A stretch of 14,888 nucleotides of DNA from Bacteroidales bacterium. GTDB taxonomy: Bacteria > Bacteroidota > Bacteroidia > Bacteroidales > VadinHA17. Location: positions 1 to 14,888 of the forward strand of contig JAOZKQ010000021.1 in NCBI GenBank assembly GCA_029935275.1, given 5' to 3'. Positions 1 through 7,922 of the stretch are shown in pieces (the stretch's first letter is position 1; every line of letters begins with the position of its first letter). Under the pieces are notes generated by a model that was given only the letters and a program-made list of their open reading frames with translations, ran no database searches and had not been told where the DNA came from. A program made the translations under genes and the position numbers.

Positions 1-2
1 CA

Positions 3-1109
3 TATAATTCCTACTTTATTGATGCAGAGAAAAAGACGATTATCGATACTTCAAAAGAGAAATTTGAAGAAGAATATATTCAAAAGGTTAAGGAGGTCGT
101 TGACCCATCTGAAATATCATATATCGTTCTAAATCATACTGAACCTGATCATTCAGGAAATCTTAAAGCTTTACTTGATTTAGCGCCAAATGCCAGGGTT
201 GTTGGAAGTGGAAATGCTATTAGGTATTTACAGGATATTATTGGATCTGACTTTTCTTATTTGCAGGTTAAAAATGGTGACGAACTTAGCTTAGGTGATA
301 AAACACTTAAATTTATTTCTGCTCCTAATCTGCATTGGCCGGATACAATTTACACCTATTTGGTTGAGGATAAATTGCTTTTTACCTGTGATTCTTTTGG
401 TTGCCATTATTGTAACCAGGATATGTTTGATGATAAGGTTGGTGATTTTAATATGGCATTTGATTATTATTTTGATGTAATATTGAAGCCTTACAGTAAA
501 TTTGTTCTAAAAGCAATTGAAAAAATACGTCCTCTGGACATAGAAATGATTTGTCCGGGTCATGGGCCAATTCTTCGGTCTCACTGGAAGAGCTATGTTG
601 ACCGGTCGGAAAAGTTTGCTAAAGAATATCTTAAAGTAACAAATACTGATGTCTCCACCGTATTGATTGCTTATGTAACAGCCTATGGATATACCTATGA
701 AATGGCAAAGGCAATTGCAGAAGGGATTAAACAAGCCGGACCAATAAAAATAGTTATGATGGATCTGGAATTCACTTCCATGGGAGAAATGGAAGAGAAA
801 TTAACGAATAGTTCAGCACTTTTGGTTGGTTCTCCTACTATCAATCAGAATACTTTATTTCCTGTATATAAGTTTTTTGCTGTAGTTAATCCCATCAGGG
901 ATAAAGCTAAGCCAGCCGCTTCTTTTGGTTCTTTTGGCTGGAGTGGTGAAGCAGTTGGAATTGTTGAGCAGAACCTGAAGATGCTTAAATTTAAGCTATT
1001 TGAAACGAATGCATCCTACAAATTTTATCCTCAGAAAAGAAAAGCTGATGAGTTGATTGCTTTTGGTAAGTCTTTTGGAGAATTTGTTATAAGTCAGGAC
1101 AAAAAATAG
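3..1109 (+). CDS. Flavodiiron protein (FprA/A-type flavoprotein), 5' truncated
   Basis: This is a cytoplasmic O2 and/or NO reductase of the flavodiiron family. The reading frame is open from base 3 with no start codon, so the N-terminus lies outside the window; 368 residues are present against about 400 for the family, so roughly 30 are missing. The beta-lactamase-like domain comes first and keeps all six expected diiron ligands: the HTEPDH motif (bases 135-152, giving His, Glu and Asp), His of HWPD (333), Asp of CDSFG (390) and His of RSHW (582). A flavodoxin-like FMN domain follows, with the phosphate loop TAYGYTYE near bases 675-700 and the later SFGSFGWSGEAV segment. There is no C-terminal rubredoxin or flavin reductase extension, so it is the minimal class and would need a separate electron donor. 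Whether it prefers O2 or NO cannot be read from the sequence. Confidence 0.93.
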   Translation, partial: YNSYFIDAEKKTIIDTSKEKFEEEYIQKVKEVVDPSEISYIVLNHTEPDHSGNLKALLDLAPNARVVGSGNAIRYLQDIIGSDFSYLQVKNGDELSLGDKTLKFISAPNLHWPDTIYTYLVEDKLLFTCDSFGCHYCNQDMFDDKVGDFNMAFDYYFDVILKPYSKFVLKAIEKIRPLDIEMICPGHGPILRSHWKSYVDRSEKFAKEYLKVTNTDVSTVLIAYVTAYGYTYEMAKAIAEGIKQAGPIKIVMMDLEFTSMGEMEEKLTNSSALLVGSPTINQNTLFPVYKFFAVVNPIRDKAKPAASFGSFGWSGEAVGIVEQNLKMLKFKLFETNASYKFYPQKRKADELIAFGKSFGEFVISQDKK

Positions 1110-1674
1110 CTTGCTATTAGCCAGAGACTTCTTCTTTTATCTTACTTTGTATGCTTGTTTTTACAAGTCTTTTACTATTATTCTCTCAACTTACCTTTTT
1201 CGGTGGATTATTGGAGCTTTAGGCTTTGTTGTGCTTCTTGATAATAAGTGGCTCATATGCAATTGATTAAGACTTAGTGGATCATGAATTAAAATATATG
1301 CGATTATTTTTCTGACTTAAAAATCATAATTTAATTTAGATTCCACATTGAAATGCTTATTTTTAAGCTTCCATCTGACTAGAATGAAAAGTGTAATTTC
1401 TAGTGTAGGGCAACAAATACTATAAATTTTTGTATGTTATAACTAATCAGAATTTAAAGTGAACTTAAGATATGAGTGTCATCAAGCATCTTTTTGACAA
1501 GCCTAACAGCCTGACCCGATACTTTGGGTATTTTTAGGGAAGTATATTTATTATTAACAATAAGAGTAATTTAGTAAATAAATTAAAAAGAAGTTAAAAC
1601 TTTGGGCATTTTAGGCACTTGAAACTTTAGGCAATAAGTAGTTTTTAATAAGATTTAAATAAAGCCCTATATTG
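1110..1674. other. Long AT-rich intergenic region with short degenerate repeats
   Basis: No credible gene is visible in these 565 bases. The region holds a weak hairpin (CTTGT, loop TTTT, ACAAG at 1154-1167, then a T-rich stretch) that may help end transcription of the flavodiiron gene. It also has three imperfect copies of an ACTTTGGGYATTTTAGG-like sequence: 1521-1538, 1599-1615 and a partial one starting near 1623. A possible -7 box TAGTTTTT (1639-1646, one mismatch to TAnnTTTG) lies 29 bases before the permease start, with a TTG 17 bases upstream of it; this is too weak to call as a promoter. Confidence 0.6.
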
Positions 1675-2781
1675 ATGAAAGGTATTCTGAAATATATACT
1701 GGCCGGACTTACATTTATTGGTGTTGTATTTGCTTTATGGTATTTTAGAAATATTGTTGCTTATATTCTAATAGCAGCTGTTGTTTCATTGATTGGCAGA
1801 CCTATAGTTCATTTTTTGCTGAGAATAAAAATAGGATCATTTTGCCTGCCTAAATGGTTAGGGGCTGCCTTAACCTTACTGCTCATGTTCCTGATTTTGT
1901 TTGGATTCTTCAGGCTGTTTGTTCCACTCATAATAAATCAAACCCAGGAATTTTCAAATATTAATTTTAATAATATATCAAAAAGTTTGCAGGTTCCTTT
2001 TGAAAACCTGAATGAATTGTATGCCAGGTATGTGCCCGGGGATAAAGACCCTAAGAGTTTTGAGGAATTATTACAGGACAAGCTTCTGTCTTTTATGGAC
2101 ATCTCTTTAATTTCTGGTGCCATTGGTGGTACTGTTGATATCCTGAAGGAAATGTTTATCGCTTTTTTTTCTATTTCTTTTATTTCATTTTTTTTCCTGA
2201 AGAATGAATCTTTATTTTCTGAAGGGATTATGATGTTTGTTCCTCCAAGATATGAGGAGCGGTTTCTTTCTTTTTTTTATTCTGCAAAAAATTTATTGAC
2301 ACGGTATTTCGCCGGGATCCTTCTACAGGTTACGGGGATAACTATTTTGATTACTTTAGGTATGATGATTGTTGGCCTGGGGTTTCAGTTATCAGCTATT
2401 ATTGGATTAGTTGCGGGAATTATGAATGTAATTCCATACCTTGGTCCACTCATTGGTGCATCCATAGGGCTGTTATTAGGAATGTCCAGTAACCTGGATC
2501 TTGATTTTTATCATAAACTTTTACCTTTGTTGGGCTATATGGCCCTGGTATTTATTATTGTTCAGATTATTGACAATGTTGTTTTTCAGCCATTAATCTA
2601 TGGAACATCAGTAAAAGCACATCCTTTGGAGATTTTTCTGGTGATTCTTATGGCAGGTAGCCTGGCTGGAATAATTGGGATGATACTGGCCATTCCCGCA
2701 TATACTGTATTAAGAACTTTTGCACATGAGTTTTTTTACAGGTTTAAGGTAGTTCAAAAAATTACAGAAAAGATTGATTAA
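1675..2781 (+). CDS. AI-2E family transporter (PerM/YdiK-like permease)
   Basis: This is an integral inner-membrane protein of the AI-2E/PerM family (PF01594). The frame can begin at TTG 1672, but the ATG at 1675 is the more likely start, giving 368 residues, which is normal for the family. Membrane segments are visible near residues 8-26, 29-48, 62-85, 155-175 and several from about 205 to the C-terminus. The segment between residues 90 and 150 is hydrophilic. Family hallmarks are NVIPYLGPLIG in the central membrane block and, near the C-terminus, DNVVFQPLIYG, AHPLEIFLVILMAGSLAGI and GMILAIPAY. Despite the family name, members include Na+/H+ antiporters and uncharacterised exporters as well as the E. 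coli AI-2 exporter, so the substrate is unknown. The following gene starts one base after the stop codon, so the two are probably co-translated. Confidence 0.9.
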   Translation: MKGILKYILAGLTFIGVVFALWYFRNIVAYILIAAVVSLIGRPIVHFLLRIKIGSFCLPKWLGAALTLLLMFLILFGFFRLFVPLIINQTQEFSNINFNNISKSLQVPFENLNELYARYVPGDKDPKSFEELLQDKLLSFMDISLISGAIGGTVDILKEMFIAFFSISFISFFFLKNESLFSEGIMMFVPPRYEERFLSFFYSAKNLLTRYFAGILLQVTGITILITLGMMIVGLGFQLSAIIGLVAGIMNVIPYLGPLIGASIGLLLGMSSNLDLDFYHKLLPLLGYMALVFIIVQIIDNVVFQPLIYGTSVKAHPLEIFLVILMAGSLAGIIGMILAIPAYTVLRTFAHEFFYRFKVVQKITEKID

Positions 2782-2782
2782 T

Positions 2783-3358
2783 ATGAAGAATTTATTCCAG
2801 TTCGCAATAATAGTAGCAGGTGTTTGGACTTTTTGTCAGGATATTAATGCTCAGGTGGATGCGACGTATAGTATTGATACCAGTTATGTAAATTCTTATA
2901 AAGTCCGGTTTGTTAGTGCATATGAGCTAGCTGATACTTTAAACTATAGCTTTCAATGGCAGTTTGGTGATGGTGAAAGTTCTCATTTACCTGTCGTTGA
3001 GCACATGTACAATGAAGCTGGTACTTATTTTACCTCCTTAACGGTTTCTGGTTCTGGTTTCTCGGATAATAGTTTTAAAAAAGTGAAAATAAATAATATT
3101 GTTCAGGCACCTAATGTCTTTACTCCTAATGGAGATGGTATTAATGACTTTTGGGTAGTCCGGACCAATGGTAAATCAAAATATGCTGTTTCTGTATTTA
3201 CCCCCTCAGGTTCAAAAGTTTTTGAAATGTCATCATATACCATTAGCTGGGATGGGAAAAATCCTGGTGGTTCTGACCTGGGTTCCGGTGTATATTATTA
3301 TGTAATTACTTTGAATGATAAATATGTAGAAACAGGTTTTTTTCATTTAATACGCTAG
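2783..3358 (+). CDS. Small secreted PKD-domain protein with T9SS type-B C-terminal domain
   Basis: The predicted product is an exported, cell-surface or released protein of 191 residues. An in-frame TTG exists at 2774, but the ATG at 2783 puts a Lys-Asn n-region directly before a hydrophobic core (residues 5-17), with likely signal cleavage after INA (residue 23). Residues about 26-106 form a PKD-like beta-sandwich with the typical WQFGDGESS and YNEAGTYFTSLTVS segments. Residues about 109-191 match the T9SS type-B (gliding-motility-associated, CHU_C-like) sorting domain: PNVFTPNGDGINDFW, VFTPSGSKVFE, SWDGKN and GSGVYYYVITL. There is no enzymatic domain, so it is little more than one PKD fold plus a sorting tail. 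The start lies one base past the stop of the permease gene. The function is unknown; an adhesive or structural surface role is an inference. Confidence 0.85.
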   Translation: MKNLFQFAIIVAGVWTFCQDINAQVDATYSIDTSYVNSYKVRFVSAYELADTLNYSFQWQFGDGESSHLPVVEHMYNEAGTYFTSLTVSGSGFSDNSFKKVKINNIVQAPNVFTPNGDGINDFWVVRTNGKSKYAVSVFTPSGSKVFEMSSYTISWDGKNPGGSDLGSGVYYYVITLNDKYVETGFFHLIR

Positions 3359-3675
3359 TAAATAAATATAGGTCCCCTATAGGTTCTTCTGGCAGTATGA
3401 GGGCTATTGCTATATCATAGTTTTTTAAATTGGATTTTATAAATAGGGCTTGGTGTTAATTAATTTATTATTATATTTATTGCAGAATAATAAGCCCTGA
3501 GTTTGGATTGTCGTGTTTAACTTTTTGTATTAGTGGTGCTTGTATTTATTGCCCGGGGTTTCTGCAATAACTTGCTGGAAGTTATTTTGCTTAAAAACCA
3601 TGGGCAGTAGTATTAAGAAGAACTGTAGAAAAGAGAAAATATATATAATTTCGAATCAAGTTAGCAATTAAATTT
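3359..3675. other. Non-coding leader upstream of the act operon
   Basis: No gene is visible in these 317 bases. The region contains a small inverted repeat TATAGG-TCC-CCTATA (3367-3381) just after the T9SS gene. It also contains a nested set of direct and inverted repeats (3474-3590), annotated separately. A possible -7 element TTATTTTG (3582-3589, one mismatch to TAnnTTTG) has a TTTC (3559-3562, one mismatch to TTTG) 19 bases upstream, which is acceptable Bacteroidota spacing. If used, transcription would start about 80 bases before actA. No strong Shine-Dalgarno precedes the actA ATG, as is common in this phylum. Confidence 0.55.
3474..3590. repeat. Nested inverted repeats, possible alternative hairpins or operator
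   Basis: TATTTATTGC occurs twice as an exact direct repeat (3474-3483 and 3543-3552). TTATTGCAGAA (3477-3487) is the exact reverse complement of TTCTGCAATAA (3560-3570). TTATTGC (3546-3552) also pairs with GCAATAA (3564-3570). AATAACTT (3566-3573) pairs perfectly over a 5-base loop with AAGTTATT (3579-3586). The segment 3560-3573 therefore has three possible partners that exclude one another. This could be an RNA switch or attenuator-like leader, or a DNA operator overlapping the candidate promoter. The pairing is seen directly; any regulatory role is inference. Confidence 0.5.
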
Positions 3676-4845
3676 ATGAATAATAGTTTTGTTGTTCAAT
3701 TCTGGAAAAGGATTCTCCTGGGAGCCCTGTTGTTTATGCTATTGATGGCCATACCTGTGGCTATTTTTGTATCTGTTTCTGAAAATACCAGAGATGAAGA
3801 AAAGGCCGTTGTAAAAAAGGACTATGCCGGAGATATAAAAAAAGGTCAAAGAATTTTCTTTGGTCAGGCTGACCTGGGGGAAAATGCGCCTGTATGCTCA
3901 AGCTGTCATAACACAGTGGAGATTGATTCACTTAATTGGTATCCTTCCTCTTATGAGATTGGATCGAAATTTGAGAACAAGGGCTTAACTGAATTTAAAA
4001 AAGCTGTATTGAGTCCCTCAACTCCTACCATGAAGAAGGTACATGCTACACTTACATTAACTGATCAGGATGTAACTGATGTTAAAACTTATCTCGACCA
4101 GGTCGCAGTTGACGGGCTTACTCCTAAAAAACCTGTTATTAAAAATACCTTACTTCTTATACTCCTGACAATAATTATTATTATTGCCATGGTTGACCTG
4201 TTTTTTACATGGAAGGTTAAATTTAAGGTAATTCACCTTGTGGTTATATTATTGGCCATTGCCGGTCAGGTAAAGATAGTATCGCATGCTGCAATTGCTC
4301 TGGGAAGGTCACAGGATTATTCACCTGATCAACCAATTAAATTTTCTCATAAAGTACATGCAGACCAAAATAAAATAGACTGCCTTTATTGCCATACTAC
4401 AGCAGAATATGGGAAAAATGCAGGTATTCCCTCTGTGAATTTATGCATGAATTGTCATATTTTGGTTGCTGAAGGCAAAATATCAGGTAAATATGAGATT
4501 GATAAGGTTAAGGCTGCTTATATCAACAAGAAACCAATAGAGTGGATTCGTGTTCATAATTTGCCGGATCATGTTTATTTTAATCATTCGCAGCATGTGG
4601 GAGCCGGGAAACTTGACTGTACTGAGTGTCATGGTGAGGTAGAGGAAATGCATATTATTAAGCAGGTTGAAGATCTTTCTATGGGTTGGTGTATAGACTG
4701 TCATAGAACAAGAGAAGTGAATTTCAATGAAAATAGGTATTATGGTGATTATAAACAATTACATAAGGATATGAAATCAGGTAAAATTAAAAAGGTGACA
4801 GTGGAAGATATTGGAGGTACGGATTGTGCGAAATGCCATTATTAA
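3676..4845 (+). CDS. actA: Alternative complex III subunit A, multiheme cytochrome c
   Basis: ActA is the membrane-anchored multiheme c-type cytochrome of ACIII (quinol:electron-acceptor oxidoreductase), passing electrons from ActB to periplasmic acceptors. The 389-residue protein has an N-terminal membrane helix (about 12-34). A small cytochrome domain follows, with CSSCH at residues 74-78 and a possible Met ligand at M119 (PTMKKVH). Two membrane helices come next (about 157-178 and 184-204), joined by a short Lys-rich loop consistent with a cytoplasmic turn. A C-terminal five-heme domain has CxxCH motifs starting at C236, C257, C315, C339 and C384. That makes six CxxCH motifs, where the Rhodothermus subunit is described as pentaheme. 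The last motif ends one residue before the C-terminus. Gene order actABCDEF and the 42-base gap to actB support the assignment. Confidence 0.93.
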   Translation: MNNSFVVQFWKRILLGALLFMLLMAIPVAIFVSVSENTRDEEKAVVKKDYAGDIKKGQRIFFGQADLGENAPVCSSCHNTVEIDSLNWYPSSYEIGSKFENKGLTEFKKAVLSPSTPTMKKVHATLTLTDQDVTDVKTYLDQVAVDGLTPKKPVIKNTLLLILLTIIIIIAMVDLFFTWKVKFKVIHLVVILLAIAGQVKIVSHAAIALGRSQDYSPDQPIKFSHKVHADQNKIDCLYCHTTAEYGKNAGIPSVNLCMNCHILVAEGKISGKYEIDKVKAAYINKKPIEWIRVHNLPDHVYFNHSQHVGAGKLDCTECHGEVEEMHIIKQVEDLSMGWCIDCHRTREVNFNENRYYGDYKQLHKDMKSGKIKKVTVEDIGGTDCAKCHY

Positions 4846-4887
4846 TTTCTAAAGATTTTAGGAGAATTTAAAATTATAACAGAACCA

Positions 4888-7875
4888 ATGAAGAAATACT
4901 GGAAAAGCCCTGAAGAACTAAGTTATGGCGTGAACACAAGCCAGGAAGATAAATTTGAATTGGATCACAAGAATGCAGTAATTGATCTTTTCGAAAAGGA
5001 TATTCCTGAGAAAGCAACTTCAAGGCGAAGTTTTCTGAAATTAATGGGATTTAGCATTAGTGCTGCCACAGTAGTTGCAAGTTGTAAAAGACCTGTCCAG
5101 AAAGCTATTCCCTACCTTATTAAGCCTGAGGAGATTACCCCGGGGAATGCCTCTTATTATGCTTCCACTTATTATGATGGGACTGAATATGGGAGTATTC
5201 TTGTGAAAACCAGGGACGGACGACCAATAAAAATTGAAGGCAATGAATTATCCCGGATTTCTGCAGGTAAGATTTCAGCCAGAATCCAGGCATCTGTTTT
5301 AAGCTTGTATGATGATGTCAGGTATAAGACCCCCATGATTTCAGGTGTTGATTCTGATTGGGGGAAAACTGACGTGGAAATAATCAATAAGTTGTCTGCT
5401 ATCAATAAAGAGGGTGGGAAGATTGTACTCCTGTCTGATACAGTTATCAGTCCTGGTACTATTAAGGTAATTGATTTATTTAAAGAAAAATATCCCTCTC
5501 TTGAATGGATCCAATACGACCCTGTTTCATATTCAGGGATGTTAGTGGCAAATAATAAATCTTTTGGCAAACAGGTAATTCCTGATTATCATTTTGATAA
5601 GGCTGATTTGATTGTCAGTTTTAGTGCTGATTTTCTGGGTACCTGGATTGCACCTGTTCCTTTTACCCGGGACTATTCAAAAAACAGAAAACTGGATAAT
5701 GGGAAAAAGAAAATGTCAAAACATATCCAGTTTGAATCAGGATTATCGCTTACAGGTTCCAGCTCAGATAAGCGTATCCCGGTAAAACCTTCAGAGGGAA
5801 AAGTAATACTTGGTAATATTTATAATTTACTTGCAGAAAAGGCTGGAGCAGCTAAAGTAAATGTTCCTAAATCCAGGATAGATATAAATGAATTGGTGAA
5901 AGATCTGGAAATGCATAAGGGGAACTCCCTTGTTGTTTCAGGGGCAAATGATGCTAATACGCAATTACTGGTAAATAAGATAAACTACCTTCTTGGTAAT
6001 TATGGCAAAACCATTGACTTGGATAAACCTCTTTACCTGAAAAAGGGTTTGGATGCTGATATGGATAAACTTGTTTCAGACATGGAGCAGGGGAAGGTGA
6101 GTGCAATCTTATTTTACAATGCGAATCCTTTATATAATTTCAGAAAAAAAGAAAAGTTTGAAAAAAGCCTTGATAAAGTTTCTTTAAAGGTTTCTTTAAG
6201 CACTTCCCCGGATGAAACTTCATTAATTGCAGATTATATATGTCCTGATAACCATTACCTTGAGTCTTGGAATGATGCAGAGCCCCGGAAAGGCAGCTTC
6301 AGTCTTGCCCAACCTACCATTAGTCCTATTTTTGATACTCGTCAGGCTCAGGATAGCCTGCTCAAATGGGCGGGGGCTGGTATGGATTATCATAGTTTTC
6401 TGGAGCAAACCTGGAAAGAATATATTTTTAGTCTTCAGGAGAAAATAGCTAATCCGAAAGAATTTTGGATTCATAGTCTCCAGGATGGAGTTTTTGATGT
6501 TTCTTCATCAAATGAAACTGCTATCCCACCTGAAAGTATAGAAATATATGGTCCGGTAGATATAAAACCCGCTGGTGAAGGCCTTGACCTGGTCTTATAT
6601 GAAACAGTTGCCCTGGGTGATGGTAGAAATGCTAATAATCCCTGGCTTCAGGAATTACCTGATCCGGTTTCAAAAGCTTGTTGGGATAATTATTTGAATA
6701 TTTCACCTTCATTTGCTGAAAAAAACGGATTACAAAATGAAGATGTAGTTGAAATAGCTGGCCTTAAAGTGCCGGTATTTGTGCAACCCGGCCAGGCTGA
6801 GGGTACGGTTTCTCTTGCACTGGGTTATGGCAGGGATAATACTGGTAAGGTAGCCAACAATGTTGGTGTAAATGCCTGGCCATTGGTTACTCTGGTGGAT
6901 GGGGCTCAGCAATTAAGTATTGAAGGTGTAAGTGTTAAAAAGACCGGGAAAAAGCATAGCCTCGCACTAACACAAACACATCATTCAATGGAGGGCAGGC
7001 CTATAGTAAGGGAAACCAGCCTGGAGGCATATATTAAAGACCCATCTTCAGGGAATGAATCACATGAAGAGGCAGAAAGAAATAAAGTAACCTTATACAA
7101 TGAGGTTAAATTTGATGGTCATCATTGGGGAATGGCAATTGATTTGAATGCCTGTACTTCATGCGGTGCTTGTATCATTGCCTGCCAGGCTGAAAACAAT
7201 ATTCCGGTAATTGGTAAAGAGGAGGTGAAGAATAGGAGAATAATGCACTGGATAAGAATTGACAGGTATTATTCAGATGAACCAGATCAGCCGATGGTAC
7301 TAAATCAACCGGTAATGTGCCAGCATTGTGACAATGCTCCTTGTGAAAATGTTTGTCCGGTTTCGGCAACTATGCACTCCAATGAGGGATTGAATCAGAT
7401 AGCCTATAACCGGTGTATCGGAACAAAATATTGCATCAACAACTGCCCCTACAGGGTAAGGCGCTTCAATTGGTATAAATATGTTGATAATGATAAATTC
7501 GATTACAATCAAAACTCGGATCTTGGCAGATTGGTTTTAAATCCGGATGTGGTTGTTCGGGAGAGGGGAGTTGTAGAAAAATGTACTTTCTGTACCCAGA
7601 GGATACAGGAAAAGAAATTAGATGCAAAATTGGAGAACAGGGCATTAAGAGATGGGGAGATTCAACCTGCATGTGTTCAGACCTGTCCATCAGAGGCTTT
7701 GGTATTTGGGGATTTGAATGATCCTGAAAGCAAAGTTTCCAGGATGTTTGGAAGTGAAAGAAATTATCATTTGTTAGAAGAACTGCATACACTCCCTTCA
7801 GTTGGGTATCTTACAAAAGTAAGGAATGTAAAAGCAGAGGAGATAAATGATGCCGGGCATGACAAGCATGCTTAA
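4888..7875 (+). CDS. actB: Alternative complex III subunit B, molybdopterin-oxidoreductase-like Fe-S protein
   Basis: ActB is the large periplasmic Fe-S subunit of ACIII, of typical length at 995 residues. A long n-region leads to a Tat motif SRRSFLK (residues 45-51), a hydrophobic stretch, and a lipobox-like VVASC ending at C66, so it is probably Tat-exported and then lipid-anchored, as reported for ActB in Flavobacterium. Residues about 80-700 resemble the molybdopterin oxidoreductase fold; in studied complexes this domain carries no molybdenum. The C-terminal part is NrfC-like with four clusters: C756/759/762/766, C811/814/819/823, C843/849/853 and C899/902/929/933. In the third motif the expected second Cys is Thr (T846), which predicts one [3Fe-4S] cluster beside three [4Fe-4S], as known for ACIII. 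The actC start is 47 bases downstream. Confidence 0.95.
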   Translation: MKKYWKSPEELSYGVNTSQEDKFELDHKNAVIDLFEKDIPEKATSRRSFLKLMGFSISAATVVASCKRPVQKAIPYLIKPEEITPGNASYYASTYYDGTEYGSILVKTRDGRPIKIEGNELSRISAGKISARIQASVLSLYDDVRYKTPMISGVDSDWGKTDVEIINKLSAINKEGGKIVLLSDTVISPGTIKVIDLFKEKYPSLEWIQYDPVSYSGMLVANNKSFGKQVIPDYHFDKADLIVSFSADFLGTWIAPVPFTRDYSKNRKLDNGKKKMSKHIQFESGLSLTGSSSDKRIPVKPSEGKVILGNIYNLLAEKAGAAKVNVPKSRIDINELVKDLEMHKGNSLVVSGANDANTQLLVNKINYLLGNYGKTIDLDKPLYLKKGLDADMDKLVSDMEQGKVSAILFYNANPLYNFRKKEKFEKSLDKVSLKVSLSTSPDETSLIADYICPDNHYLESWNDAEPRKGSFSLAQPTISPIFDTRQAQDSLLKWAGAGMDYHSFLEQTWKEYIFSLQEKIANPKEFWIHSLQDGVFDVSSSNETAIPPESIEIYGPVDIKPAGEGLDLVLYETVALGDGRNANNPWLQELPDPVSKACWDNYLNISPSFAEKNGLQNEDVVEIAGLKVPVFVQPGQAEGTVSLALGYGRDNTGKVANNVGVNAWPLVTLVDGAQQLSIEGVSVKKTGKKHSLALTQTHHSMEGRPIVRETSLEAYIKDPSSGNESHEEAERNKVTLYNEVKFDGHHWGMAIDLNACTSCGACIIACQAENNIPVIGKEEVKNRRIMHWIRIDRYYSDEPDQPMVLNQPVMCQHCDNAPCENVCPVSATMHSNEGLNQIAYNRCIGTKYCINNCPYRVRRFNWYKYVDNDKFDYNQNSDLGRLVLNPDVVVRERGVVEKCTFCTQRIQEKKLDAKLENRALRDGEIQPACVQTCPSEALVFGDLNDPESKVSRMFGSERNYHLLEELHTLPSVGYLTKVRNVKAEEINDAGHDKHA

Positions 7876-7922
7876 AATGTGTAAGTTAAAAGAAAAAGAA
7901 TCATTCGTAAATAAACTTTCAT

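Noticed and set aside
1154..1175. Possible rho-independent terminator after the flavodiiron gene
   Set aside because: The stem is only 5 bp with little GC and the T tract is interrupted, so it is mentioned only as a weak hairpin in the intergenic entry.
1111..1266. A 51-codon hydrophobic open frame starting with TTG right after the flavodiiron gene
   Set aside because: It has no ATG, no visible ribosome binding site and no recognisable family; T-rich DNA readily yields hydrophobic frames by chance.
1675..2781. Interpreting the AI-2E-family permease as evidence of AI-2 quorum sensing
   Set aside because: The family is functionally mixed, and no luxS, lsr or other signalling gene is present in the window.
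5172..5570. A 132-codon open frame on the minus strand inside actB
   Set aside because: It lies wholly within a clearly coding actB region and its translation resembles no protein family; it is a shadow of the sense gene.
7466..7792. A 108-codon minus-strand frame opposite the Fe-S region of actB
   Set aside because: The opposite strand encodes conserved cysteine motifs III and IV of ActB; the antisense product looks random.
4888..7875. Reading actB as an active molybdenum enzyme
   Set aside because: The operon is a complete act cluster, and the molybdopterin-like domain of ActB is known to lack the cofactor in characterised ACIII.
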